Shown here piece by piece: positions 33,659-44,711 of a stretch of 64,000 bases of DNA. Positions within the stretch are counted from its first letter, which is position 1; every line of letters begins with the position of its first letter. The position numbers were made by a program, and so were the translations under genes. The notes under the pieces are model-generated. The model made no database searches. It was not told the DNA's origin and saw only the letters and a list, made by a program, of their open reading frames with translations. The DNA is from Haematobia irritans (lineage: Eukaryota; Arthropoda; Insecta; Diptera; Muscidae). Location of the stretch: contig NC_134398.1 in NCBI RefSeq assembly GCF_050003625.1, positions 100,297,664 through 100,361,663 of the forward strand, written 5' to 3'.

Positions 33659-34554
33659 CTAACTCCGTAGACCACCATGGTGGTCGATTTTTCCCCTTGG
33701 CTTCCCTTTAGGGCATGCAGCTTTCAGTGAAATGTTGAAGGCTTTAGTAATCCTCTCCACTGCGTGTTCGATAACTTGCACAGGGCTCATATTTGTCTCT
33801 GGTATTTCCGGTATCATCATATTGAACGATTCCCTATACCTATTCCAGTCAGCTTTCCTAACATTTGGCGGAAATATGGTCTCGATGGTATGAACATCAA
33901 ATTTGAAACTGATGTAGCGATGATCTGAGAAGCTGTGTTCACTTAAAACCTGCCACTCAGATATCATTTCATTCATTTCTTGCGTGGCCAAGGTGATGTC
34001 CAAAACCTCTTGCCTATTTTTAGTGACAAAGGTTGGGGCATGTCCCTTGTTGCAAACTACCAGATTAGTACGCAAAATAAACTCTATTAGCGACACTCCC
34101 CTTGGATTAGTATCACTACTTCCCCATATAATATGATGCGCATTCGCATCGCATCCCATAATGAGTTTCGTCTTTGTTTTCAGTGACTCCTCAACTAAGG
34201 TCTTAACGGCACATGGAGGCATCTCCCTGTCATGTCCCATATAGACCGAAGATACCCAATATTTGCATTTGGCCATTTCTAAACTGGCAACGACAGTGTC
34301 TGCATTGCACATTGAAGGAAGCAGAAACAAGTTAAGCTCGTTTTTAACAATTATACATCATTACCAGTATACTGCAATAGTGTGAACCCCGGAGTACTTA
34401 ATTCACATATTTTGTTTCTATAAACATATGGTTCTTGAATAAGAACTATATCTATGTCCCCTTTCATCAGGAGAACTTTTAAGGCAGCACATGCAGCCTT
34501 ACAATGATGAAGATTTTTCTGGAGGATCAGTAGGACCATCGAGATTTTCAACAA
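33659..34554 (-). pseudogene. LINE-R copy 3 ORF2: endonuclease domain
   Basis: Two frames: 34554-34351 contains IVLIQEPYVY; 34330-33659 contains GCDANAHHIIWG and FSDHRYISF, then KADWNRYRESFN and further linker text absent from copy 2 because of its deletion. A small deletion and frameshift near 34350 splits the domain. The start of ORF2 overlaps the 3' end of ORF1 in another frame (around 34499-34554). Confidence 0.87.
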
Positions 34555-35339
34555 CCGTCAAATCAGCCGCTTCAATCGAGTCATCAAGAATGTCCTCTTC
34601 AGAGATCCCGGTGACTCTCGCAATAACCATAGGTTCAACTTTGGTGAGTTCTGAGTCAGTAGGAGCCTCCTTACGCATACGGTATCTATCCATGTCTTCA
34701 ACTTTGGTATCTCCCTCGACTTCGCAAGAGGATCCGCTTACTTCTGATTCAGACAGAGGCTAGTCCATTTCTGAATCCTTTAGCTGATCGTTTTTATACA
34801 CCTTTATTTGGATATAATGAAAGCCATAACATACACGGCCCTGAGACTTTGCTAGATGTGGCAAAGACTGAGTGTTCAATATAAACACTGCATGCCGTCT
34901 CGGTCCATTCACTTCATCCAAACGGCCAACCTTCCAATCAGCTGTTGGAAGATCTGGATTGCATCGTTTCAGTCTATTTAAAATAGATTCAGGGTCAGAA
35001 GGGTTTGCAGGTATCCACGCATGTGCTCTAGGTCTAGCCGGTATGTCTTTCTTCTCGACTAACTCTAGAGCAGCTCCTTCCCAAACTTCACCAATTAGTA
35101 TCAGAGCTGCGTTAAAACATTCTATAGACCTCTGGTCCTCAAATGCGACTAGCTTAAATCGTCCTTGATACCAACCAGCCTCTTGGTGTCGAGGATCTGG
35201 GCCGGGAAACATTTCCAGCACCTGTGAGTAGACGACAGACAGAGCATTCTCGATTTCCCCCCATTTTTGCTTTGGAACCATACCGTCCAATGCTCCTTTA
35301 TTAATGATAGCCATCACAAGGCTGTCTTTAGCAACTGAG
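34499..35339 (-). pseudogene. LINE-R ORF1, C-terminal part
   Basis: From the W insertion site, the frame reads VAKDSLVMAIINKGALDGMV and on to GPRRHAVFILNTQSLP and QLKDSEMD, where a stop (about 34760) interrupts. Beyond the stop the same frame continues in a Ser/Glu/Asp-rich tail to 34499. ORF1 proteins of this group bind RNA; a conserved central region with GWYQGRFKLVAFEDQ and ALELVEKKDIPARPRAH is seen also in copy 5. No CCHC zinc knuckles are visible here. Part of an ORF1 of about 400 residues. Confidence 0.85.
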
Positions 35340-35913
35340 CACACAAAAAAATTTTTTTCTGATTCAATCACGAAATTAATTGATCCAATTAATTTTTTAA
35401 TTGAAATGTCTTCAATCACGAAAATGATAGTATCAATCACAGTTTTAATTGGGCATAGAAAAAAGTCTTGATTAAAAAATTAATTGATTTCATTGCCAAA
35501 TTTCAATTAATTTTTTAATTGATTCAATTAAAAATTTAATTGATGTTGATTGCAAAACTCAATTAATTTATTAATTAAAAAAAGGTAACTATTTTCAATT
35601 ACATTCTGAATTGGCTTAGAATTTTTATTTGGATTAACAATTGATTGTTTGAAAAAAAATTTTAATTAAAAATTTAAAAAAAGTGTTCATCATCATCATA
35701 AACTGACTTAGTCTTCCGAATTTGATTAAAAGTTAATTGTATCAATTAACTTTTTAATTAAAAATTTTAAAATGTTCAATCATTGACTTAATTAATTTAA
35801 TGTTTCTATCTTGATTAAAAAGTTAATTGTACCAATTAATTTATTAATTGAAAAAAATTTCAACTTCAATTAACTTTTTAATTGGAAATATTTTGGTGAT
35901 ATTTTTTTCTGTG
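35340..35913. mobile_element. W element inserted in LINE-R ORF1
   Basis: 574 bp with ends CACACAAAAAAATTTTTTTC and TTTTTTTCTGTG. The uninterrupted site is present in copy 5 at about 63620; comparison shows the insert is flanked by AG on both sides (35338-35339 and 35914-35915), whereas the W copy at 24393 has TA. Highly similar to 24393-24967. Confidence 0.93.
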
Positions 35914-36301
35914 AGGCAAACGATCTTTGATCCCTTTTGGAGGATGGCAGCTCATCCGGCGATCGTTCCCTTTTTCCAGTCTCAAGAATTCCTTGAGCCC
36001 ATTTTAAGGAGTCGCTTTGTTTAGCCGACAGCGTGCTTGGGTCGACTGATCCTAACTTCTTTAGGATAAACAAAGCATTTCTGCGTTCCTTGAATCTCTT
36101 TCGTGAGGGATTACCTCCTTTTGATGTCGTTACCTTAGAAAAAGTTCGACTTGTAATAGTGTCGCCACCTGTCGACCCGTCTACAGGTCGACTAATTGGG
36201 CCTAACTCTTGGTCATTGCCCAGATTTATAACTCCAGTCGATACCCGTCCACTGGGCCCTGAAGTTAGCAACCCAGTGGATGACTTGGAATTTCGCTGCA
36301 T
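35914..36301 (-). pseudogene. LINE-R ORF1, N-terminal part
   Basis: Starts at ATG 36301-36299 (context CCACCATG) with MQRNSKSSTGLLTSGPSGRV, then a basic NPSRKRFKERRNALFILKK, and is broken by the W element after QRSFAS. The same N-terminus is found intact at 63235. Low-complexity and basic, as usual for ORF1 N-termini. Confidence 0.88.
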
Positions 36302-36421
36302 GGTGGCTTAATATCCCACCACACTTGAAATTCTTAGTAGGTACCTATTACGATGAGTTTATCCGCTATTGAAAAACACGTCCGTTCCGTTCCACGATTG
36401 AATAGAGAATTTAAATACCTA

Positions 36422-36905
36422 CACCCTCAAAAAAATCGCTTCTGTAAGTTATACCCAAACACATTTTGCTTCAAGCATATATATTTTCAGGAATGGTCCA
36501 AACAAAATATTGTTTGTATTGTTCAAACATATTATGTTTCACCTTAGAGTATACACTAGTAGAAAAAAATTAATGGAATTTTCTTTGTGTGGATATATTT
36601 TTAATGCGCCAATTGGTTACTTCCATTTTTTTAATTGCAGCATAATCTCTAGGTCTCTCTTTTTCCAAATACATATATGTTTATATGCTATTTCTAAATT
36701 AATATATGTTTGCATCTAAGTATATTATATTTACAAACATTTTATGTCCGAAACATAATATGTTCTAACATATACGTCCCAAATATGTTATGCTAGTTTA
36801 GGAACATTATATGCTTGCACTTAAAAATATTGTGTTAAAAAATTTGAGTTTTACACATATAATTTTTACACCCAAACATATGAAAATCAGTCTTTTTCGT
36901 CCGTG
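36422..36905. mobile_element. Twin-tRNA family derivative lacking the tRNA-like core
   Basis: 484 bp, CACCCTCAAAAAAATCGC to TTTTTCGTCCGTG, TA at 36420-36421 and 36906-36907. It has only the AACATAT/ATATGTT-rich arms of the family. It lies at the same position in B as the larger copy at 51009-51986. Confidence 0.8.
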
Positions 36906-37312
36906 TACGAATATAAAAAATCATAAACCAATTTTTTCACAAAAGGTTAGCGTCACTGAATATTACCTCATAATTGAAGATTCCAAAATGAAGACGAATG
37001 AAGGGGGTGCTATCCTGGTGTCTTCTTTCTTTATGCACCATCACAAACATTGATAGGCGTATTGTTTGTTGTTTATATATAATAATTTTCAAAAAACGAA
37101 AAAATTCCTCACTAATTTAATATAACAAATAATTTATAAATTTTATTTTTTATTTTGCCAAATTATTTTTAACAATCTCTCCGTATACCATAACAACATG
37201 ATTCCAACTAAAAAAACAACCCACGCGCAAACATATCGATTACATCGATGACAGGTATCGATTACAGGCAGATAAAAGAAATATAGGAAAATTTCCTATA
37301 TTCTAACAAGTG
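36906..37312. mobile_element. B element fragment
   Basis: Matches 51987-52412 (GGTTAGCGTCACTG, GATTCCAAAATGAAGACG, CGTATACCATAACAAC, GGTATCGATTACAGG). It ends at 37312 where a CCCAGCAAAAAAATTTGG-type sequence begins. Confidence 0.82.
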
Positions 37313-37739
37313 CCCAGCAAAAAAATTTGGAAGTTCTTCCAAAGGCACAACTTTAAAAGCACTTCCAGAAGATGCACTCCCTATGACGTTCTTTATCTTA
37401 ACTACCCAGGAAGTTCTTTTAATTCAATTTTTAATATTTGAGGTCAAACGTTTCCGACAAGCGTTAGATTAAAAATTATAAAAAAATATAAAAATTATTT
37501 AAATCCAAAACATTGAATTCGTATCACACCTAAAGAAGTGATGCAAATTCAGTGCAACGGCTGTTGAAATGGAGGACTTCCGTCCTTTGACAAGCCCATG
37601 TTAAATTCATCGCTTCTGCGTCAATTTTGCACCACTTCCGGATCCAAAAAGGTTTAGTCTCAAGATTTGTCATGATTCAAAAATTAGATTGTGGCTATTC
37701 GGAGCGAGGGCGACATAACCTTTCCACCAAAGGTTATTC
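37313..37739. repeat. CCCAGCAAAAAAATTTGG-type element end
   Basis: A new sequence with GAAGTTCTTCCAAAGGC, ACTTCCAGAAG and a later CACTTCCGGATCC, starting with a terminus of the form common to short inverted-repeat elements. The right end is not found before the BEL sequence at about 37740. Weak assignment. Confidence 0.4.
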
Positions 37740-37766
37740 GTTACCAGATCGAATAACCTTTAGAGG

Positions 37767-38000
37767 CTATATCAGCTGGATTATCGTGTGATAGAACATG
37801 ATACCAATTTTAGTAGAGATGTTAGCTACTCGATTAGCAACAAACGTAGGCCAGTGGCACGGGGGCTTCTGAAGCCACGACAAAACTATTGTCGAATCAG
37901 TCCAATAGAATGTCTCAATTTCTGGCAGACTCAGCTCGGAGCATATAGTCTCAACCATATCAGCCAATAGAGTTGCAACGCAGAGCTCTAAACGGGGCAA
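37767..38000 (-). pseudogene. BEL/Pao A17-type region fragment
   Basis: MPRLELCVATLLADMVETIC and FYWTDSTIVLSWLQK, then FVANRVANI: the hallmark block after the BEL RT (peptidase A17/RNase H-like). It ends in a frame break. Confidence 0.85.
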
Positions 38001-38545
38001 GGATTCAACCTTGATTGGCGCTACCTTAGTTCGTGCTGCGAGTAGATGCGTGACATAATCACCAGGGGCTTCTTAATTCAGATGTATAGTGAAGCCGCAT
38101 ATGCTTTTTCAGAAGCATCACAAAATGCATGAAGCTGAACTTCATGGTCTGGGCTGAAACCAACCCATCGGGGTATCTCTATCCGTTCAATTTCACTATA
38201 GGCGTCCAAAACGCAAACCATCTATTCAGAGTCATGGGTTTCAAACCTTCGTCCCAATCTGTTTTGTCTTTCCAAATTTGTTGCATTATAAACTTAGCAA
38301 CTATAATCTTAGGGGTCAGCCAACCGGCTGGGTCAAACAATTTAGCAATCTAAGACAAAACAGCTCGTTTGGTGACGGAAGATCTAGTAGGGGCTGAAAC
38401 CAACCTGAAAAAGAAAACATCTTTTCCAGCGTTCCAACGTAAACCCAGAGTCTTGGCGGTACTGAATCTTCAGCTCGGGATTTCTCATTAACCGCGACTC
38501 ATTTCGCTTAAATTGAGAAATGGCATTACTGGGACAAACCAAGTT

Positions 38546-39386
38546 TCAAGTCTTTGGGGTATTCACGCTTAAAAGGCAGTGAAACAACATATCGACCATT
38601 ATCATTACGACAAGTCGTTCGAAGGTATAATTCTTCACACCATCTATCCTCTTCTGACATAGTGCATACTTTCGGTACATCTTCGATTTCCCAAAACCTA
38701 GCAATTGATCATTCAACTCCATGTGGTTATAAAATGATACCACCAACTGTAAGGGCTTGGTTTGGGTGACTTTGCCAGTCACGGTCCAACCGAAAACTGA
38801 TTTCTGACCAATAAGATCACCATTAGGGTGCTTATGAACATCAGTATGCATTATCCGAGAATATATGTCACCACCCCATATGAGAACATTTTAGATCACA
38901 CATCGTGATCTCGGGCAGATTTACATTTAATAGTTGTGACAATGAATAAGCTGGCAAACGATCAGTCAATTTGTCAACCATATACGCATCTGTCGACAAC
39001 TCAAAAGTTGGGACAATAGCGGAGCACAAAGAGATCCTACAAACATTAGTAGACTTCGCCGATATCGTGCCGTTTAGGCCAACAATATTCGCAGAAGTAA
39101 CTGGGAATATCGGCAAAGCAAGTTTCTTCTGCAGCTTTCGGGAAATGAAAGTTGCTTGCGAGGCAGGATCGATCAATGCTCTAGCCGAACACTTTACGTC
39201 ATGACAACACAAATCTACCACAGTAGATCCCAAAAGAACTTTAGAAAACTGTGATGTTTCCATAGCAGTTGAAAAAGTGTGCAACGAACGGGCAGCCTCT
39301 GATGTAGAAGGTACATCGTCAGAAGCTGATCGGCTGGATTTCCCATATCGCGGTGAGAATGATGCCTTTGTTTGCAGAAGAAACAT
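38546..39386 (-). pseudogene. BEL/Pao protease and RT junction
   Basis: 39386-38868 holds an aspartic-protease-like domain: ARALIDPASQATFIS takes the place of the usual D-S/T-G motif (Pro at the middle position), followed by NIVGLNGTIS. 38851-38546 continues DLIGQKSVFGWTVTG. Breaks separate the two. Probably inactive. Confidence 0.83.
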
Positions 39387-40553
39387 ATATTTGAGCTCTT
39401 ACAATTGCTAAAAGTGTGCGACGATGCTAGATAATTTGTGCAACATTTGAGTCGTTTGACGGTTTCGATTGTTAACCGACATTCGAAGAAATTCTGCGCA
39501 TAATCGAAGGGGATGCGATTCGGAACATAGAGGACATTTCTGCTGAGGATTAGATGGTACAGTCGTAGCGAAGCTCTTAAAACTTCTGCTAACATTACTA
39601 TTATTACTTGACTTTGTCTTTGGGCTAGTAGGTTTTTTTAACATAACTCGGATCAGATGTCGAAATATTATGGGCGCCTTTACTGTCAAAGACGGACTCA
39701 AGGGTCTGATACAGAGCAGTCAAAAACTTATCCATTGTTTCCCATTTAGGTAGGTCAGAACCCGACCCTTGAGATTGCTCCCAATGTCCTAAGGTAACTT
39801 CAGGGAGACGGGTGAAACATACGAATACAAATATTACGTCCCAATTCTTCGTATTAATGCCCAAAAGAGACAAATTGGTTATGCAGTCGCTCATAACATA
39901 GTATGCTGCAATTGTTTAATAGAGGGACCAGATTCTTTTAAAACGGGTGCAAGATTGAATAAAATCTTGAGTTGGGAGTTTACAAGAACCCTTTTGTTCT
40001 CATAACGGTCGACTAAATTTTGCCAAGCCATCTGAAACCCCTCATTAGTAATGGGACATGTCTTTATAATATCACGGGCTTCACCTTCCGTCTTTTGCAT
40101 CAGATAATACATTTTCTGAATATTACTGATGTGTTCTTTATATAGGGCAGAGAACATGTCTCTGAACGTGGGACACGATTTATAATTACCAGAAAAAATC
40201 TCAGGATCACAAGGGGAAAGGTGAATCGGAAGGGATGAACTAGAAGACTTCTTCTTCGCGTTGAACTTTTCAATTAAAGACTCAATAAGGGCTAGTCCAC
40301 GCACATACGTCTTATATGTCGCGATATATTTTGCCTTAGCTTTGGCGATATCGTCACTAGAACCCATTGTGTCATACGATTTCTCTAAAATTGCACGGAA
40401 ATTCTCCCAAAGTCGAATAATTTCCTGCTTATGAATATTAAGGCTGTGGACGGTGTGATCATCCTCTTTGAGAGAAGTCACGAACATATCCACATCTGTT
40501 AAGCGGTGTGCTCTTTTAATCAATTTCTTGATATCAGACATTATTACTTTCAA
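39215..40553 (-). pseudogene. BEL/Pao gag
   Basis: 40553-39891 (220 codons, with an internal Met at MSDIKKLIKRAHR) is the gag capsid region with PIHLSPCDPEIFSGNY, FRDMFSALYKEH and NLVDRYENKRVLVNSQ, typical of the DUF1759 family. Later frames (39894-39625, 39701-39408, 39595-39215) carry the rest, including CPLCSESHPLRLC and CFFCKQRHHS zinc-knuckle-like pieces. At least three frame breaks. Confidence 0.88.
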
Positions 40554-41126
40554 TAAAATTCCAATTTCGAGTAAAAATTATTAACTCGGAATAAAAAACG
40601 AGGTTAAAGAACTCAATTCCAACAACAAACGTTAATAGGGTTCAAAAAATTCAAAAAAAAAGTGACGAAATTTATTTGTAATTGGCAATAAACAAATATT
40701 TAATGTTTTTGAATATTTTTCATAAATAAAAAAATATTTAAATTTTGGTCTTACCAACATCACTGTGCAACAAAACTACGTATTAGTATACGATACAATG
40801 TGCAAGAATCAAAATATTTCAAACGGGCGAAACAACGGGGTTAGTTCGATATCAATATAATTTATTATACGAAATAGTCACAATTGCCTCTTACTTGCAA
40901 TATTTAAAATAATTAATTTTAATATTTATTTTTCAATGTAAAATAATTTTCAAAATTATTTAATGGACAACATTTGATCCTATCGGGCCCACTATGCAAT
41001 GTTCAGTTACAACTCACTCAAACATGCAATGCAACATGTAGTACAATTGAATGCAACACACAGTTATGTACGTATAACAGTCCAAAGATTATAGAAGAGG
41101 AAGATGGGAGATTGGCTACTGAGCAC

Positions 41127-42969
41127 CAGGGCTGCCAATTTTGCGATTTATCGGCATTTTGACGATTTTTTACTCAAAAAATAGCAAATGCCGATTTTCC
41201 GATTTTTACACCAAAAATTACGATATTAGCTCGGTTCAAAAATTTGGACTAGAAGCAGTTCGTTTACACATTTAGAGCCACCAAAATAGAGAATACATTT
41301 GATAGAGAAATTGCAAGTTTTTGCTAGAGATTTCATACATGTAGGAGCTATACCTCACTTTACATCTACAGTATTAGTATCACGTGTCAAAAATAATCCA
41401 CCAAAATTTGAAGACAATTTTATCAAAAATCTACCAAATTTTAAAAATATCTTGAAGTTGTTGATCAAATTTTTATGGTTAGTATATATACAAATTTTGT
41501 TATATTCGAAAGAAATGTTTTATATGGAATTTATAAAAAATTTTGTTAAAATTTTATTTCTATAGAAAATTTCGGCAAAATTTTATTTCTATAGAAAATT
41601 TTGTCAAAATTAAATTTCTATAGAAATCATTGTCAAAATTTTATTTCTATAGAAAATTTTGTTAAAATTTTATTTCTACAGAAAAAGTTGTCCAAATTTT
41701 ATTTTTATAGAAAATGTCGGCAAAATTTTATTTGTATAGAAATTTTTTTCAAAATTTTATTTTTATAGAAAATTTTGTCAAAATTTTATATCTATAGAAC
41801 ATTTTGTTAAAATTTTATTTCTACAGAAAAAATTGTCAAATTTTATTTCTATAGAAGTTTTTTCAAAATTTTATTTCTATAGAAAATTTTGTCAACATTT
41901 TATTTCTATAGAGAATTTTGTCAAAATTTTATTTCTATAGAAAATTTTGTAAATTTTTTTTGTATAGAAAATTTTGTCAAAATTTCATTTCTACAGAAAA
42001 AGTTGTCAAAATTTCATTTCTATAGAAAATTTTGTCAAAATTTTACTTCTATAGAAAATTTTGTCAACATTTTATTTCTATAGAAAATTTTGTCAAAATT
42101 TTATTTCTATAGAAAATTTTGTCAAAATTTTATTTCTATAGAAAGTTTTGTCAAAATTTTATTTCTATAGAAAATTTTGTCAAAATTTTATTTCTGTAGA
42201 AAATTTTGTCAAAGTTTTATTTCTATAGAAAATTTTGTCAAAATTGTATTTCCATAGAAAATTTTGTCAAAATTGTATATCTATAAAAAATTTTGTCAAC
42301 ATTTTATTTCTATAGAGAATTGTCAAAATTTTATTTCTATAGAGAATTGTGTCAAAATTTTATTTCTATAGAAAACTTTCTCAAGCCTTTAGATCTGTAG
42401 AAAATTTTTGCATATTTTTATTTCTATATAATATTCGTGCAAAAATGTATTTCTATAGAACATTTTTGGCAATTTTTTTCTATAGTAAATTCTTGCAAAA
42501 ATGTATTTCTATGAACATTTTTGCAAAATTGTATTTCTAAGAAAATTTTGCTAAATTTTATTTTTAAATTGTCAAATTTGGAACATCGGGCAACACATAT
42601 ATAAATATTAAAGATCTTTATTGTTAAATAAAAAACTTACTGAAGTGAAACTATATATTAAAAAAAAATATTTTTTATATTATTTTTTGAATTGCATAGC
42701 ATTGCATAAAAATGTTTTTTTTTTTTTTTTTTTTTTTAATTTTATTTTAATACAAGACTGAATTCATTATGCATAGTTGTGTTAATTTTCTGTTCTTTAT
42801 ATGAAATAAATATTTTTGTTTTTAATTATTTTATTATTTTCGTTTTATTCGTTATTTTCGTTTTAATATTATTAACATTGCAGATTATTTAACGATTTTT
42901 AAAATGTAAATGACGATTATGACGATTTTTTTCGGAAAAAAGTGACGATTATTCTTGAAATTTTATTGG
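41127..42969. mobile_element. hAT-like element 2 filled with a minisatellite
   Basis: Starts CAGGGCTGCCAATTTTGCG and ends near TTTTATTGG; the 8-bp duplication CTGAGCAC is at 41119-41126 and 42970-42977, and the empty form of the site (GGCTACTGAGCACATC) is at about 43390. The right terminus lacks the outer CAGGGCTG. Subterminal parts share ACGATTTTT words on both sides. Confidence 0.9.
41555..42560. repeat. Minisatellite, unit about 28-29 bp
   Basis: About 35 tandem copies of a unit with TTTTATTTCTATAGAAAATT and TTGTCAAAA, diverged at the edges and more regular in the middle (42060-42240). The same unit is in the hAT-like element at 26766-27543. Frames across it are artefacts. Confidence 0.93.
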
Positions 42970-43357
42970 CTGAGCACATCAAACCATTTACCACATTAGT
43001 TTAATACTCGAACCAAACGCGTATACGACAAGTATTGACATAGCATTAAAATGCAAATAAAGAGAAATTAAGAGCACGAAATAAATTTCCATAAAAGGGA
43101 AATGTATTTTTTTTTTGTTGTTGCCTAAAATTTAACATTGTTTCATTAAGAAAATTAAATTTTTCATTTAAAAAATAAAAACTAAAAACAACAAAAAGAT
43201 TACAAACATGTATTAAACTAATCTGGTAAATGCAACATTTGGTATGACGCAAGCCAATCTCCCATCTTCCTCAAATCTATAATCTTTGTAACAGTCAACC
43301 ACACTACTTGATATGAGAGACGGGAGTGGGGGTAATAATGTAGGCTGTTGTTTTCGT

Positions 43358-43709
43358 CAAAGATAATAAAAGAGGAAGATGGGAGATTGGCTACTGAGCA
43401 CATCAAACCATTTACCACATTAGTTTAATACTCGAACCAAACGCGTATACGACAAGTATTGACATAGCATTAAAATGCACATAAAAAGAAATTAAGAGCA
43501 CGAAATAAATTTCCATAAAGGGGAAAATTTAATTTTTTTGTTGTTGCCTAAAATTTATCATTGTTTCATTAAGAAAATTAAATTTTTCATTTAAAAAATG
43601 AAAACTAAAAACAACTAAAAGGTTACAAACATGTATTAAACTAATCTGGTAAATGCAACATTTGGTATGACGTAAGCCAATCTCCCATCTTCCTCTTTTA
43701 TTATCTTTG
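43358..43709. mobile_element. Z element copy 2
   Basis: 352 bp, CAAAGATAATAAAAGAGG to TATTATCTTTG, with GTTTTCGT at 43350-43357 and 43710-43717 as 8-bp TSD. It is the uninterrupted reference for copy 1. Confidence 0.92.
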
Positions 43710-43849
43710 GTTTTCGTTTGGTTGTTAGAAACCAAAGCTTTTGAGCACGCAGGCAAACGAAAGAGTTACTTTGTATTTATTATTTCTTTTATTTTATTGT
43801 TATTCTTGCACTTTTGTTTATTTTATTTTCACCACTAATAAATATCAAC

Positions 43850-44314
43850 CAAAGACAATAAACTCTAGGAAGATGGGAAATTGGCTACTGAGGAGATCAA
43901 ATCATTTACAGTGTTAGTTTCATACTCGAACCAAACGCGTATACGACAAGTATTGACATAGCATTAAAATGCAAATAAAAATAAATTAAGTGCACTAAAT
44001 AAATTTCCATAAAGAGGAAAATGTAATTTTTTGTTGTTGCCTAAAATTTAACATTGTTTCATAAAGAAAATTAAGTTTTTCATTTAAAAAATAAAAACGA
44101 AAAACAAATAAAAAATTACAAACATGTATGGAACTAACATGGTAAATGCAACATTTGGTATGACGCAAGCCCATTTCCTATCTTCCTCAAATCTATAATC
44201 TTTGGTAAATGCAACATTTGGTATGATGCAAGCCAATTTCCTATCTTCCTCAAGTTTATTGTCTTTGGATGGAACCACCCTATTAAGGGTGGTTCCTTAA
44301 GTTTATTATCGTTG
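43850..44314. mobile_element. Z element copy 3 with reiterated right end
   Basis: CAAAGACAATAAACTC at the left; ATATCAAC TSD at 43842-43849 and 44315-44322. The right end occurs three times: CTATAATCTTTG at 44204, GTTTATTGTCTTTG at 44267 and GTTTATTATCGTTG at 44314. Between the last two is a 10-bp perfect hairpin arm GGAACCACCC / GGGTGGTTCC around TATTAA (44272-44297). Confidence 0.85.
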
Positions 44315-44322
44315 ATATCAAC

Positions 44323-44711
44323 AACCTTACCTTGGTGTGATGGATATTTTAGGGGAAAACAATGGTGATAGCCAATAATTTAGGGGGTAAAAATACCAAA
44401 TATATCCAATGGATTTTCGGGCTCTAAAAAGAGAAGCTCAATGATAAATTATTTTATTTTAAATCTCAGGCGGTTTCATCCGGTTCGAAGGACCAATGAA
44501 AAGGCGGGGAATTAAATAAAATAATTTACCAATGAGGGGGAAAACAAATAAAAACGCAAATAAGTTTTGGTTTTTAAATATTAAATTAAAATTCAATTTA
44601 TTTGGCGGTGGTAATCGTACCTTCGGGTATATGAGTGAGAGAGAGTAAGTGAACGTTTCGTTAAGTTAAATGTCATATCAATTTTTTCATACATCGTTAT
44701 AAATTGCAGCG
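44323..44711. other. No recognised feature
   Basis: Includes a GTATATGAGTGAGAGAGAG tract near 44625, but nothing coding or repeated elsewhere in the window. Confidence 0.5.

Larger units (their letters stand above)
30851..36404 (-). mobile_element. LINE-R copy 3, near full length, split by a W element
   Basis: Minus-strand non-LTR retrotransposon with a TTAGG-like 3' tail (30851), ORF2 (endonuclease, RT, RNase H, Cys/His domain), ORF1 and a short 5' UTR ending near 36404, where homology with copy 5 (63135 onward) stops. Frameshifts occur in RT and endonuclease; a 574-bp W element sits in ORF1. No matching TSD is seen at the two ends (TAGGTGACGTTGAC versus AGAGAATTTAAATACC), so a flank has been rearranged. 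Length without W is about 5.0 kb. Confidence 0.92.
37740..40556 (-). mobile_element. BEL/Pao retrotransposon, internally deleted
   Basis: Minus-strand remains in the order gag (40553-39625), zinc-knuckle region (39701-39215), protease (39386-38868), protease-RT junction (38851-38546), degraded RT text (about 38546-38000) and an A17-like region (38000-37767). Most of RT, RNase H and integrase are gone. No LTRs could be paired. 40557-41074 beyond its 5' end shows no clear LTR. Confidence 0.88.
41083..43288. mobile_element. Z element copy 1 with nested hAT-like element
   Basis: CAAAGATTATAG end at 41083 and CTATAATCTTTG end at 43288, with the 8-bp duplication TAACAGTC at 41075-41082 and 43289-43296. 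It contains the long inner inverted repeat AGGAAGATGGGAGATTGGCT. A second element (41127-42969) is inserted near its left end. Confidence 0.9.

Noticed and set aside
41889..42540. Short plus-strand frames with repeated FYRKFCQNF-type text
   Set aside because: Translation of the 28-29 bp minisatellite; no coding meaning.
41555..42560. CRISPR array
   Set aside because: Tandem units without unique spacers in eukaryotic repeat DNA; no cas genes.
43046..43756. Similar small minus-strand frames in Z copies 1 and 2
   Set aside because: They mirror the DNA similarity of the copies; starts, stops and flanks are not conserved, and no codon-position bias is evident by eye.
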